In this document: positions 42,907 through 52,361 of the stretch, piece after piece | Layout of the letters: each line of letters opens with the position of its first letter | Position numbering within the stretch: the first letter of the stretch is position 1 | Source: Gilvirhabdus luticola | GTDB lineage: Bacteria; Bacteroidota; Bacteroidia; Flavobacteriales; Flavobacteriaceae | DNA length: 64,000 bases | Assembly (NCBI RefSeq): GCF_032583975.1 | Contig: NZ_JAWHTF010000001.1 | Strand: one strand, 5' to 3' | Program-made: the position numbers and the translations under genes | The notes under the pieces: generated by a model | What the model was told of the DNA's origin: nothing | What the model saw: the letters and a program-made list of their open reading frames with translations, nothing else | Database searches by the model: none

Positions 42907-44427
42907 ATGTTAAGAAATAATATGAAACTAAACTATTTTGTATTCATAATTAGCATTGTTAATTTTTTATTATTTCATTTCACCTTTTTTAAATTCGTAT
43001 TCAATAATCTAGATTATAAAAGCTTAAACGGAATTACCATTATCATAAGTTTAGTAATTTTAATGTTAGTTCTAAACGCATTTGTATTTTATCTTATATT
43101 TTTTCTTTCTCGATATGTTGGCAAACTTTTACTAGTATTATTTTTCATAATCAACGCCATTGCCATATATTTTATAAACACCTATAATGTTATTATTGAC
43201 GAAACAATGATTGGTAATGTGCTTAATACCAATTATGAAGAGGCAAGTAGTTTCTTTTCGTTAAGGTTAATTATGTATTTAATTGTATTAGGTATAATTC
43301 CCAGCATTATTATCATTAAAATAAAGACACTTAAAGTACCATTCAAAAAATTTTTGAAAACCTTTTTGTTGACATTTGTATTTGTTCTAGCTGTAGTTTT
43401 TGCTAATACCAGTAATTGGTTATGGATTGATAAAAATTCAACAGAACTAGGAGGACTAGTCATGCCATGGTCTTATGTGGTTAATACATCACTGTTTTAT
43501 ATTCATAAAAGTCAAGAAAATAAAAAGGAAATTTTATTACCCAATGCAAAAATAAAAGACGCTAAAAAATCTGTTGCAGTTCTTGTTATTGGAGAATCTG
43601 CCAGAAGTGAAAACTTTTCGTTATATGGTTATGAAAGACCTACTAATCCTTTATTATCCAAAACAGAGAATGTGTACAGTTTTAATGCAACAGCTTGTGC
43701 AACCTACACGAGAGCAGGAATAAAGTGCATATTAGAACATACTAATACTAAAAAATTATATGAAGTTTTACCTAACTATTTATATAGAAATGATGTAGAG
43801 GTTATATGGAGAACTACCAATTGGGGCGAACCACCAATCCATATTAAAAACTTTTATAATAAAAAGGATTTAAGAAAAAACTGCGAAGGCGATACATGTA
43901 ATTATGACGAAATACTTTTAAACGGATTAAAAGAGCAAATTTTAGCAAGTAATAAAAATAAAATTTTTATTGTTCTGCATACAAGTACTAGTCATGGACC
44001 AACATACAATAAGAAATATCCTAAAGAATTTGAAAGGTTTAAACCAGTATGCAGTAGTGTTGAACTGGGAAAATGTAGTCGTGAAGAACTTATCAATGCG
44101 TATGATAACACCATTATTTATACAGATTATATTCTATCTCGCTTAGTAGATAATTTAAAGCAATTAAAAGCTTACAATAGTATGATGCTATTTGTTTCAG
44201 ATCATGGAGAATCTTTGGGTGAAAATAATTTATATATGCACGGCATACCAGCAAGTTTTGCACCTAAAGAACAATTGGAAATTCCTTTTATTGTGTGGTT
44301 ATCAGACAGCTCAAAAAAACTAAAACCCTATGAAGTACTATCACAAAATCATGTTTTTAGTAGTGTCCTGAATTTTTTAGCCATAGAAAGTCCTATTTAC
44401 AATGAAAGCATGAACATATTTGAATGA
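42907..44427 (+). CDS. Phosphoethanolamine transferase (EptA family)
   Basis: A 506-residue inner-membrane enzyme with five N-terminal helices and a periplasmic sulfatase-like domain with the family residues: GESARSENFSLYGYERPTNP, the nucleophile threonine region NATACATYTRAGIKC, SHGPTYNKKYP, SDHGESLGENNLYMHG and HVFSSV. It is the better match to canonical EptA, which adds phosphoethanolamine to lipid A. Relative to the enzyme at 21593 it is distinct in sequence, so two such activities exist here. It lies about 60 bp after the cysteine synthase-like gene. Confidence 0.88.
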   Translation: MLRNNMKLNYFVFIISIVNFLLFHFTFFKFVFNNLDYKSLNGITIIISLVILMLVLNAFVFYLIFFLSRYVGKLLLVLFFIINAIAIYFINTYNVIIDETMIGNVLNTNYEEASSFFSLRLIMYLIVLGIIPSIIIIKIKTLKVPFKKFLKTFLLTFVFVLAVVFANTSNWLWIDKNSTELGGLVMPWSYVVNTSLFYIHKSQENKKEILLPNAKIKDAKKSVAVLVIGESARSENFSLYGYERPTNPLLSKTENVYSFNATACATYTRAGIKCILEHTNTKKLYEVLPNYLYRNDVEVIWRTTNWGEPPIHIKNFYNKKDLRKNCEGDTCNYDEILLNGLKEQILASNKNKIFIVLHTSTSHGPTYNKKYPKEFERFKPVCSSVELGKCSREELINAYDNTIIYTDYILSRLVDNLKQLKAYNSMMLFVSDHGESLGENNLYMHGIPASFAPKEQLEIPFIVWLSDSSKKLKPYEVLSQNHVFSSVLNFLAIESPIYNESMNIFE

Positions 44428-44478
44428 TTGACATAGAATAATTTGGTGTACCTTTGAGTAAAATCATAATATCAAAAT

Positions 44479-45129
44479 TTGTCTTTCAAATCGCATAACA
44501 TATTAAGAATACGTGAAATTAAGATATTAACAATAATATTGATTTGTCTAATGGTAATCTCATGTACCAACGATAGTTCTAGAATTGATAATAATATTGT
44601 AAATAATGGTATTCTTGCAGATGATGAGAATATTGTAACTTGTGCTTCGTCAGAAGATTTACCAGCTCGAGATGGATCTCCTCCTGAAACAACTACAGAT
44701 ATACCTCATATGCAGCTTGGTGGTTTTGAACAAATACCGCAAGTAATTGAAGAATTATTTCGAAGGGTTTACTCCATACCAGGAATTGAGAATCGCGAGT
44801 CTGCTATTTTAGGATGGCGGGCATTGTGGTTAACAGAAGAAGTTAATATAGTTGTGCCTGAAGCCTTAATTAGAGATCGGGAATTTGGCCATATACATGA
44901 TGATGCCAGTTTGCACATTTTTTTGGAACCAACTCGAAGTAATCAAGCAGTTTCAGCCTGTTGGGCTATTTTTCATCCATTTGCAGTGCAAAACTTACCA
45001 GAATGGAATGGTTTTGTCATGCTCTATACACCACAGTCTATTGAAGAGCTTAATGTGACATTCCAGCTTATAGTAGAAGCATTCAACTATGTCACAGGAC
45101 AAAATTTAGTAGCTACTGATTATTATTAA
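44479..45129 (+). CDS. Lipoprotein of unknown function
   Basis: A 216-residue lipoprotein with lipobox Cys29 (LMVISC); the N-terminus before the hydrophobic core is long because the only in-frame start is a TTG at 44479, and the true start may lie further in. The mature part has short conserved-looking motifs (PPETTTDIPHMQLGGFEQIP, REFGHIHDDASLHIFLEP, ACWAIFHPF, FVMLYTPQSIEELN) that read as an acidic/aromatic globular domain, but I do not recognise the family. The H-I-H-D and H-P-F clusters could bind a metal; this is a guess. It is flanked by an eptA-like gene upstream. Confidence 0.65.
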   Translation: MSFKSHNILRIREIKILTIILICLMVISCTNDSSRIDNNIVNNGILADDENIVTCASSEDLPARDGSPPETTTDIPHMQLGGFEQIPQVIEELFRRVYSIPGIENRESAILGWRALWLTEEVNIVVPEALIRDREFGHIHDDASLHIFLEPTRSNQAVSACWAIFHPFAVQNLPEWNGFVMLYTPQSIEELNVTFQLIVEAFNYVTGQNLVATDYY

Positions 45130-45157
45130 TGATAATAATCATTGAGTTTTAAAATGA

Positions 45158-46204
45158 CTAGTTTTGATTTAATAAAATTAAAAATTTATCATCCATAACA
45201 TTTCCTACTAATAGTAAATCTCCAAATGGTGCAGCAACAGTAGATGCTGACATTGTACTGCCGTCATCAAGATAAATGGTTTCAACAGTATAGTCATTTG
45301 TATTTCTATATTCTATTGTAATGATTTCTGAAGGTGAGTGTATAACCTTTCCTTTAGCATAAGACGCAAATTTTAATAGGTTAGGATGTGCACCAATATA
45401 TAAATTTCCTTTGGTGTCAAATTCAATATTATCTACTCCAGTACCACAATTAATATTTTCAATAAACTCTAAAGACCCATCTGGTAAAACTGTGTACACT
45501 TTCACTAAAAATTTTCTAGGAGATGCTATAAAAAGGAGATTACGCTTTGCATCATAATTAATACCGTTAGCGTAAGAAATACCACTAGCCACTTCTCTGT
45601 AATCTTTTCCATCAAAATATATGACGTTAGAAAGAGCTAGGCCAGCATAATCTTCTAAAAGCATACCAAGACCTTTGGTGTATCCATGGTCATTTGTAAA
45701 ATAAAAGCGCTCTTCATCAATCATTACTAAATCATTAGGCCTAATCATGGAAGGGTCAATCAGTGTTCTTACATGATTTAAGGTTTTGTCTTTAAGATTA
45801 AAAACTTCAATAGAGTGACCTTTTAGCGTATGGTTTATGGTCATTATTTTATAAGTGCTATCACGCTTTAACATTGATATACCATGAGGAGCAAAAGGCT
45901 TTTTAAACGATGACGTAAGCGGTCTAATATTAAATTCACCACTTTTTAACTCTATAAAATATAGGCCACCAAGTTCTTCTTTTTGTGGTGGATATTTTTG
46001 CCTTGTAGTAGAAGATACTATGGCAAAGCTATCTGCTAAGCTCACAGTTATATCTTCTGCTCCAGATAGTTCTACTTTTTTTACTATGGAACCATCAAAG
46101 TGATTTTCAATAGTTCTAAAATAACCGGTAGAAATAAATGTGTAAGTAACAAATGCAAAAAGTAAGACTATTATGAATAAAACAATTTTTTTGAGGGATT
46201 TCAT
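45158..46204 (-). CDS. Paraoxonase/arylesterase-like six-bladed propeller protein
   Basis: A 348-residue protein from the ATG at 46204 (MKSLKKIVLFIIVLL), with a single N-terminal membrane anchor. The body shows the paraoxonase/SMP-30 propeller features: FAPHGISML, RPNDLVMIDEERFYFTNDHGY, SGISYANGINYD, CGTGVDNIEFDTKGNLYIGAHP and ASTVAAPFGDLLLVG. The Asn/Asp/Glu residues fit the calcium-binding centre of PON enzymes, which hydrolyse lactones and aryl esters. Substrate is unknown. An alternative longer frame overlaps lysS but the internal ATG gives a proper signal anchor. Confidence 0.85.
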   Translation of the reverse strand: MKSLKKIVLFIIVLLFAFVTYTFISTGYFRTIENHFDGSIVKKVELSGAEDITVSLADSFAIVSSTTRQKYPPQKEELGGLYFIELKSGEFNIRPLTSSFKKPFAPHGISMLKRDSTYKIMTINHTLKGHSIEVFNLKDKTLNHVRTLIDPSMIRPNDLVMIDEERFYFTNDHGYTKGLGMLLEDYAGLALSNVIYFDGKDYREVASGISYANGINYDAKRNLLFIASPRKFLVKVYTVLPDGSLEFIENINCGTGVDNIEFDTKGNLYIGAHPNLLKFASYAKGKVIHSPSEIITIEYRNTNDYTVETIYLDDGSTMSASTVAAPFGDLLLVGNVMDDKFLILLNQN

Positions 46205-46220
46205 AATAGCATAATTTAAA

Positions 46221-47915
46221 TTATTCCTGAAGCTCAACAATTAGTGCCTCATCAGTTTTGGTGACTTTGGTAAGACCTAGTTTGGATAAACCTTTCATGC
46301 CTTTATCCCAACCTTTATTGCTCAAGCCAGATTGTGTTTTTAGATCAGTTAGATTCATCGTTTTTTGAGATTTTAGAATCTCAAATATAGCTTTTTCATT
46401 ATCGTTTAAATCAAGCTGTTTCTTTTCAGGACGCATCTGCGGAAAGAATAAGACTTCTTGTATCGATTGTTTGTTGGTTAAGAACATGACCAGTCTGTCC
46501 ATGCCAATTCCCATGCCAGAAGTTGGTGGCATACCATATTCTAGTGCGCGTAAAAAGTCATAATCTATGAACTCTGTAGCTTCGTCATCACCTTTTGCCG
46601 CGAGTTTAAGCTGATGTTCAAAACGTGCTCTTTGATCAATAGGATCGTTCAATTCAGAATATGCATTAGCAATTTCCTTACCACAAACCATGAGCTCAAA
46701 ACGTTCGGTCAATTCTGGATTGGTTCTGTGTTCTTTACATAATGGTGACATTTCTTTAGGGTAGTCTGTTATAAAGGTTGGTTGGATGTAATTGCTTTCA
46801 CATTTCTCTCCAAAAATCTCATCAATTAATTTGCCTTTGCCCATAGTGTCATCAACATCAACACCTAAATCTTTTGCAGCTTGCCTAATTTCACTTTCAG
46901 TTTTTCCAGTAATGTCAAAACCTGTATAATGTTTTATAGCATCTGCCATGGTTATTCTAGGGTAAGGCGCTTTAAAGTCAATCTCATGTTTTCCAAAAGT
47001 AGCTTTTGTGGTTCCGTTTACTGCAATAGCGCAATGCTCTAAAAGCTTTTCGCAGAAATCCATCATCCAGTTGTAATCTTTATAAGCTACATAAATTTCC
47101 ATAGCCGTAAATTCTGGATTATGAGTTCTATCCATGCCTTCGTTTCTGAAGTTTTTGGAAAATTCGTAGACACCATCAAAACCTCCAACAATTAATCGTT
47201 TTAAATACAATTCGTTAGCAATTCGCATATATAAGGGAATATCTAAACTGTTATGATGCGTCATAAATGGTCTTGCTGCAGCACCACCAGGAATTGGCTG
47301 AAGAATAGGTGTTTCTACTTCAAAATAACCAGCATTATTAAAAAACTCGCGCATGGCGTTAAAGAGTTTTGTACGCTTTACAAAGACCTCTTTTACATGT
47401 GGATTTACAACTAAATCAGCATAACGTTGTCTGTAGCGTTGCTCGGCATCCGTAAAAGCATCATGTATTACACCGTCAGAATCTTCTCTTGGCTGTGGAA
47501 GTGGTTTTAAAGCTTTACTTAATAGTGTAAAATCTTTTACTTTAATGGTTTTTTCTCCAACCTTGGTAGTAAACAATTCTCCTTCTACACCTACAAAGTC
47601 ACCAATATCTAATAGCTTTTTATAAACGTCGTTGTATTTAGATTTATCGTCGCCAGTACAAATTTCGTCTCGATTAAAATAGACTTGAATTCTGCCTTCG
47701 CTATCCTGAAGTTCGGCAAAACTCGCATTTCCTTGTATGCGTCTGGACATTAATCTACCAGCTACAATTACCTGTTTACCTTCAGAGAAAGAATCTTTTA
47801 CCTGTTTTGAAGTATGGTTTACAGGAAATAAGTTTGCTGGGTAAGGATTGATTTTTAACTCACGGAGTTTGTTTAACTTTTCTCTTCTTACTAATTCTTG
47901 TTCTGAAAGCTGCAT
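46221..47915 (-). CDS. lysS: Lysyl-tRNA synthetase (class II) with C-terminal extension
   Basis: Charges tRNA-Lys. The 564-residue protein has the OB-fold anticodon domain (about residues 50-150), motif 1 to 3 of class II synthetases including FRNEGMDRTHNPEFTAMEIY and GMPPTSGMGIGMDRLVMFL, and normal active-site residues. Beyond the usual C-terminus (about residue 505) there is an extra segment of about 60 residues, NDNEKAIFEILKSQKTMNLT continuing to the end, that reads like a winged-helix domain. I believe this extension is typical of Bacteroidota LysRS but have not verified it. A TAATTTTG box lies at 47942-47935. Confidence 0.95.
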   Translation of the reverse strand: MQLSEQELVRREKLNKLRELKINPYPANLFPVNHTSKQVKDSFSEGKQVIVAGRLMSRRIQGNASFAELQDSEGRIQVYFNRDEICTGDDKSKYNDVYKKLLDIGDFVGVEGELFTTKVGEKTIKVKDFTLLSKALKPLPQPREDSDGVIHDAFTDAEQRYRQRYADLVVNPHVKEVFVKRTKLFNAMREFFNNAGYFEVETPILQPIPGGAAARPFMTHHNSLDIPLYMRIANELYLKRLIVGGFDGVYEFSKNFRNEGMDRTHNPEFTAMEIYVAYKDYNWMMDFCEKLLEHCAIAVNGTTKATFGKHEIDFKAPYPRITMADAIKHYTGFDITGKTESEIRQAAKDLGVDVDDTMGKGKLIDEIFGEKCESNYIQPTFITDYPKEMSPLCKEHRTNPELTERFELMVCGKEIANAYSELNDPIDQRARFEHQLKLAAKGDDEATEFIDYDFLRALEYGMPPTSGMGIGMDRLVMFLTNKQSIQEVLFFPQMRPEKKQLDLNDNEKAIFEILKSQKTMNLTDLKTQSGLSNKGWDKGMKGLSKLGLTKVTKTDEALIVELQE

Positions 47916-47934
47916 GCTAATTAATTTTGAAATG

Positions 47935-47942
47935 CAAAATTA
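47935..47942 (-). promoter_or_regulatory. Probable lysS -7 promoter box
   Basis: TAATTTTG on the minus strand 20 bases before the lysS ATG, matching TAnnTTTG; the nearest -33 TTG is at a long spacing. Confidence 0.45.
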
Positions 47943-48018
47943 CATTATTTAAAAAAATTAGCACACAACTTTAATGGTAGATTTACTATTTTGAAATTCT
48001 GATTGATGAAATCGTGAT

Positions 48019-48435
48019 TTATTCTACAGGTTTAAGGACTTCTCCTTTAATTCTTAACTCTTTAGTAGGTTCTGAAGCATTAGAGGTTAAAGTCACAGTT
48101 TTTGTGAATTTTCCAACTCTGTTAGTAGCATATTTTACAGAAATTTCTCCAGTTTCACCAGGAGCAATTACATTTTCACTATACGTTGGTACGGTACAAC
48201 CACACGAACCTTTTGCATTGGTTATAACTATCGGTGCGTCTCCGACATTCGTGAATTTGAAAACACGCACACCATCTGCATCTTGTTGAATGGTTCCGTA
48301 ATCTATAACGTCGGTTTCAAAAGAAAACTCACCTACTTTTTCTGATGTAGCTTCTTCTTGAGAAAAACCAAATGCAAAAATTAATAAGAATAGTGATAAT
48401 ACGAAATAACTTTTTTTGTTTAATTGATTGTTCAT
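48019..48435 (-). CDS. DUF1573 secreted protein
   Basis: From the ATG at 48435 this is a 138-residue protein with a signal peptide (ending FGFSQ). It has the DUF1573 immunoglobulin-like pattern: the FETDVIDYGTI start, HDGVRVFKFTNVG-like strands, SCGCTVP with the conserved C-x-C, and PGETGEISVKYAT. The family is widespread in Bacteroidota with unknown function. It is a single-gene unit. Confidence 0.9.
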   Translation of the reverse strand: MNNQLNKKSYFVLSLFLLIFAFGFSQEEATSEKVGEFSFETDVIDYGTIQQDADGVRVFKFTNVGDAPIVITNAKGSCGCTVPTYSENVIAPGETGEISVKYATNRVGKFTKTVTLTSNASEPTKELRIKGEVLKPVE

Positions 48436-48543
48436 AACTGTTCGTTTTAAAATTAATACGAAAGCAAACATCCAAAATTTATCGGTAAAATTTAAGAAAA
48501 TCAGGTTTGAAATGAGTACTAGTACCTAAATTATTAATCGTAA

Positions 48544-49602
48544 CTACTTGTTAAACAATTTTTTAACTTCGCCCCTTGTTTGGACATTAAGTTTCTTATA
48601 AACGTTGTTAATGTGTGTTTTAACAGTACTTACACTTACAAAGAGAACTTCGGCAATATCTTTGTTGCTTTTATCTTCTAATAAAAGTTGAAGAATATTG
48701 TGTTCTTGTTTGGTAAGTGATGATTTTAAATTTGACTTGTTATTGTTTTTCTTTTTAATCAACCAATACAATAGGAAACCATTAAAAAGAAGAGATATTC
48801 CTAAAAAAATCAAAAGTATGGAAGACCATTTTCCAGAAGAAATTTTATCAGGTTCTTCTATACTAAATTTATCGGCATTAATTTCATTTTCATATTGTCT
48901 TAAATATACCGAATTAGGATATTGTTCACTTAATCTTAAATTTAAATCATCATAATAAGTGCTGGTTTTTAAGTCTTCTAAATAATACTCATGAAAATTA
49001 TTACTTCTATCTGATAAAAAAGCATAAATAGAGAGTTCTGCTAAAGGCTCGTTTAATTGTTTACCAAAATACTGAAGCGTTTTAAACCACTTTTTATTAT
49101 TAAGTTTTCTGTTGGTTTCGCTCCTGAATTCTCCATAATCAAACTTCATAACTTCCTTTAGGGAATCAATTCTTACAAAGGCGTTAGCTTTAGTATTTGT
49201 TGAGTTTATTTTACAAAATATTTGATTGTCAAAGGAAAACGGAAATGAAATAGTATCTGTATTTTTTGCAATAAACAGAATTTCTTTGCTGTCATCACAA
49301 TGTCCATCAAAGTGATTTTGATTCTGTTCATCTTCTTTACAATTATCAATATGAATTCGATAAATTCTGTTGTCTGTATCTAATTGATTTCCTCTAAACT
49401 GAAAATGCCCTGAAGTATCTATTTGCTGTTTAGTAATTATCTGTTCAGAAAAAACACCTGATAATTTTCTGTAATCTTCAATTAGAGATAAATAGACGCT
49501 GTTTTCCAAATGATTTTCATCAACTTGTCCAGAAAAAGAATATTGTGCTTTTACCGAAAAAGATGAAATAAAAAACAATACGAATAGTAATTTTATATTC
49601 AT
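48544..49602 (-). CDS. Membrane-anchored LuxR-type regulator with periplasmic DUF4369-like domain
   Basis: A 352-residue one-component regulator: signal peptide (1-20), a periplasmic part starting YSFSGQVDENHLENSVYLSL and IDTSGHFQFRG that resembles the DUF4369 beta-sandwich, a possible metal cluster NHFDGHCDD (97-104), a transmembrane helix at 261-282, and a cytoplasmic LuxR/GerE helix-turn-helix (295-350: LTKQEHNILQLLL, VSTVKTHINNVYKKLNV). Signal-peptide-plus-HTH proteins transmit envelope signals across the membrane. The target is unknown; the nearest genes are DUF1573 and the small YqaE-type gene, which starts 110 bp from this gene on the other strand. Confidence 0.85.
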   Translation of the reverse strand: MNIKLLFVLFFISSFSVKAQYSFSGQVDENHLENSVYLSLIEDYRKLSGVFSEQIITKQQIDTSGHFQFRGNQLDTDNRIYRIHIDNCKEDEQNQNHFDGHCDDSKEILFIAKNTDTISFPFSFDNQIFCKINSTNTKANAFVRIDSLKEVMKFDYGEFRSETNRKLNNKKWFKTLQYFGKQLNEPLAELSIYAFLSDRSNNFHEYYLEDLKTSTYYDDLNLRLSEQYPNSVYLRQYENEINADKFSIEEPDKISSGKWSSILLIFLGISLLFNGFLLYWLIKKKNNNKSNLKSSLTKQEHNILQLLLEDKSNKDIAEVLFVSVSTVKTHINNVYKKLNVQTRGEVKKLFNK

Positions 49603-49712
49603 AGTACGAAGCTAATACAAAATATTTTAAAAAGAAATTTCAATTTATTTCGTTGTAACAAATATGTAGTGTTAACGTCACATAAGTACATCAATCATAT
49701 AAATTAATCATC

Positions 49713-49871
49713 ATGAGTTTTTGGAGAGTCTTATTTTCTATTTTATTCCCACCTTTGGCAGTTTTCGATAAGGGTTGTGGTTCTATCCTTATTGTTTTCT
49801 TATTGACCCTTTGTGGTTGGGTGCCCGGAGTTATAGCGGCACTTGTAATATTAAATAACCCAAAGTCTTAA
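49713..49871 (+). CDS. YqaE/Pmp3-family small membrane protein
   Basis: A 52-residue two-helix protein, MSFWRVLFSILFPPLAVFDK then GCGSILIVFLLTLCGWVPGV and IAALVILNNPKS. The FPPLAVF, L-T-L-C-G-W-x-P-G motif is the UPF0057 (Pmp3) signature; homologues modulate membrane potential or salt stress in fungi and plants. It is too short for ordinary ORF filters. It lies between a divergent LuxR-type gene and lipB, with lipB starting 29 bp downstream. Confidence 0.88.
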   Translation: MSFWRVLFSILFPPLAVFDKGCGSILIVFLLTLCGWVPGVIAALVILNNPKS

Positions 49872-49886
49872 AACTTAAAAATGTTG

Positions 49887-49894
49887 TAATTTTG
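49887..49894 (+). promoter_or_regulatory. Possible lipB -7 box
   Basis: TAATTTTG ends 6 bases before the lipB ATG, which would imply an almost leaderless mRNA; no clear -33 element is present. Confidence 0.35.
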
Positions 49895-49900
49895 TAACTT

Positions 49901-50626
49901 ATGAATAAGATTGTCGAGTTACAAGATTTAGGAAATAAAGATTATAAAGATACTTGGGATTATCAAGAATCTTTATTTAAAGATATAGTTGATCTTAAAA
50001 TTAAAAATAGAAGAGAACAGACCAAAATAGAAACCCCTAATTATTTTCTTTTTGTAGAGCATCCTCATGTCTATACATTGGGCAAGAGTGGAGATATGTC
50101 TAATCTTTTAGTTGATGAAAACCAGCTAAAAGAAAAGAATGCATCGTTTTACAAAGTGAATAGAGGAGGAGACATAACCTATCATGGTCCAGGACAAATT
50201 GTAGGTTATCCTATTTTAGACTTGGATAATTTCTTTACAGATATTCACAAATACCTTCGTTTACTGGAAGAAATGATTATTCTAACGCTTGCAGAATATG
50301 GTCTTAAAGCCGAGCGAAGTCAAGGCGAAACTGGAGTTTGGTTGGATGTTGGTACACCTTTTGCCAGAAAGATTTGTGCTATGGGAGTTCGTGCCAGCCG
50401 TTGGGTAACCATGCATGGTTTTGCTTTGAATGTTAATGCCAATTTAGGTTATTTTGATAACATGATACCATGTGGTATTCGTGGTAAAGCAGTCACTTCT
50501 TTGAATGTTGAATTAGGTATACCAACAGTAGATGAATCTGAAGTTAAAGAAAAACTATTGAAACACTTTTCAAACTTATTTGAGGCAGTGGTTGTAAATG
50601 TGAAACGCCAAAGTATAACACTTTGA
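49901..50626 (+). CDS. lipB: Octanoyltransferase
   Basis: Transfers octanoyl from acyl carrier protein to lipoyl domains, the first step of protein lipoylation. The 241-residue protein has RGGDITYHGPGQIVGYPI, the catalytic-lysine segment ARKICAMGVRASRWVTMHGFAL in two motifs, and the cysteine nucleophile in MIPCGIRGKAVTSL. Length and motifs fit LipB fully. lipA is not adjacent. An imperfect hairpin at 50602-50631 spans the stop codon and may act as a weak terminator. Confidence 0.94.
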   Translation: MNKIVELQDLGNKDYKDTWDYQESLFKDIVDLKIKNRREQTKIETPNYFLFVEHPHVYTLGKSGDMSNLLVDENQLKEKNASFYKVNRGGDITYHGPGQIVGYPILDLDNFFTDIHKYLRLLEEMIILTLAEYGLKAERSQGETGVWLDVGTPFARKICAMGVRASRWVTMHGFALNVNANLGYFDNMIPCGIRGKAVTSLNVELGIPTVDESEVKEKLLKHFSNLFEAVVVNVKRQSITL

Positions 50627-50663
50627 CGTTTCTAGATAAAGGGCTGCATCGATTTGGTTATCG

Positions 50664-52220
50664 TTATATTTTTACAAATTCTACTCTACGATTTTGAGCT
50701 TTCCCATCAGAAGAAGTATTATCACCAACTGGTTCACTTTCGCCTTTACCTTCGGTTTGAAGTCTGTTTGAAGCAATATTATATATTTCAACAAGTGCAT
50801 TTTTAACCGCGTCTGCTCGAGCTTTCGATAATGATAAATTGCTTTCATTACTCCCATCTGCATCAGTATGACCAATAATATTTAATCTTAAGTCTTCATC
50901 TTGTGAAAGTACTTGCGAGATTTGCCGAATGATACCATAAGATTGAGGTTTGATGTTTGCTGAACCTGAATCAAACAAAATACCATTAGTCGATACGCGT
51001 CCTTCACTCATTAATTTTTTTCTTAAATCTATTCCACCTTCTGCGATTTTCAAGTTTTGAATAAAGATGCGTTCTTCACCATCTTTTGTACCTAGAAGGT
51101 TGAACTTTAAAAACCCTATTTTACTTGGATCGAAAATAAATTGAGGAACATCTACATATTTCTTTTCATTTATCCACATCCTGAAACGTTTTTGATTTAC
51201 AGCAATTGAAATGTGCGGATTATTAACTACTGCTTTTCTAATATCTGCTGTTACAGTTGCATTAATTTTGGTAGCTTCTGGATCTGTATTTCTTACTTGA
51301 ATACCAAACGCTCCATATTGACCAAAAGGAATAGTTGCATAAGTATAAGCTTTACCATTAGAAAAGCCATTGTTATCATCTAAAGTGATGTACAATCTAG
51401 CAGTAGATGAAGTTTTCTTTCCGAGGCCTTCAGTAAATAAATCAAATTCTATAGTATACTCTTCAGGTAATTTCTCACTAACCAATGGCAAGTAAATTAT
51501 TCCGTAACCAGGTTTGAATTCAAACCAGTTGCCTTCAGCTTTACTTAATTTAACAACCTCGCCAGAACCATTGGTATTCCATTTACTTGGGAAATCGCCA
51601 ATGAAATCTTGATAGAAATCATCAAAAAAAATGAGTTTATCACCAGGAACAAAATCAAATTTACTGTAGATTTCTAAATTGTCTGATGCATTGGTGTCTT
51701 CAGGTGGCTCAATAATTTGGGTAGGACTTTCTTCAACTTGAGGATCATTTTGAATATCATTTGATACTTCCTTAGCATTGTCAATTTCGGTTGATTCAGA
51801 GGTTTCGTCATCGCTTCTGCCTGCTAATAACTCTTTAATGGTTACTAGGCTATACTTTAAGGCTTTTTTTGCTTTATTAATTTGTAGAGTCGCCTTGGCT
51901 TGTTTTAATGCACCTTGACCATCAAGGTCTGAAATAACGTTGGGAGCACTTGCGCTAAGGTTGGTTACATCGTTCAGGGCATCTTCCAAGAAATCAATGG
52001 CGCTATCATCTAAAGGTGTATCTGATTGTGCATAGGTTTCATACAGATATACTTTGTCATAAATATCGAAAGATTCTTTTACAAAAGTATCGGTACTAGC
52101 AACACCAACACTACTACTAGGGCGTTTTATTTTTTTTGTTTGAGCTTGAATACAATGGTTTAAGATAAAGAACAAAGCAAAGATTGTTGTTTGGTAAGGT
52201 TTGGATTTGATTTTTATCAT
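50664..52220 (-). CDS. OmpA-family outer-membrane protein
   Basis: From the ATG at 52220 the protein is 518 residues with a signal peptide (MIKIKSKPYQTTIFALFFIL ... IQAQ). Its middle part (about residues 200-390: LEIYSKFDFVPGDKLIFFDD, IKINATV-like strands) looks like a jelly-roll or lectin-like domain found upstream of OmpA tails in Bacteroidota. The C-terminal OmpA domain binds peptidoglycan: NIIGHTDADGSNESNLSLSK (with the D/R loop) and RVEFVKI. It therefore links the outer membrane to the cell wall. Confidence 0.86.
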   Translation of the reverse strand: MIKIKSKPYQTTIFALFFILNHCIQAQTKKIKRPSSSVGVASTDTFVKESFDIYDKVYLYETYAQSDTPLDDSAIDFLEDALNDVTNLSASAPNVISDLDGQGALKQAKATLQINKAKKALKYSLVTIKELLAGRSDDETSESTEIDNAKEVSNDIQNDPQVEESPTQIIEPPEDTNASDNLEIYSKFDFVPGDKLIFFDDFYQDFIGDFPSKWNTNGSGEVVKLSKAEGNWFEFKPGYGIIYLPLVSEKLPEEYTIEFDLFTEGLGKKTSSTARLYITLDDNNGFSNGKAYTYATIPFGQYGAFGIQVRNTDPEATKINATVTADIRKAVVNNPHISIAVNQKRFRMWINEKKYVDVPQFIFDPSKIGFLKFNLLGTKDGEERIFIQNLKIAEGGIDLRKKLMSEGRVSTNGILFDSGSANIKPQSYGIIRQISQVLSQDEDLRLNIIGHTDADGSNESNLSLSKARADAVKNALVEIYNIASNRLQTEGKGESEPVGDNTSSDGKAQNRRVEFVKI

Positions 52221-52361
52221 GATTATATAATTTATTGCTAACAATAGTAAATAGTGAAGGCTATTGAACAAATTAGTTTCAGGGCTAATAATTGGCAATT
52301 AATAAATTGTGAGAGAGAACTCTAAAAGTAAAAATTATTTATTTAATAATCAAAGTGCTAT

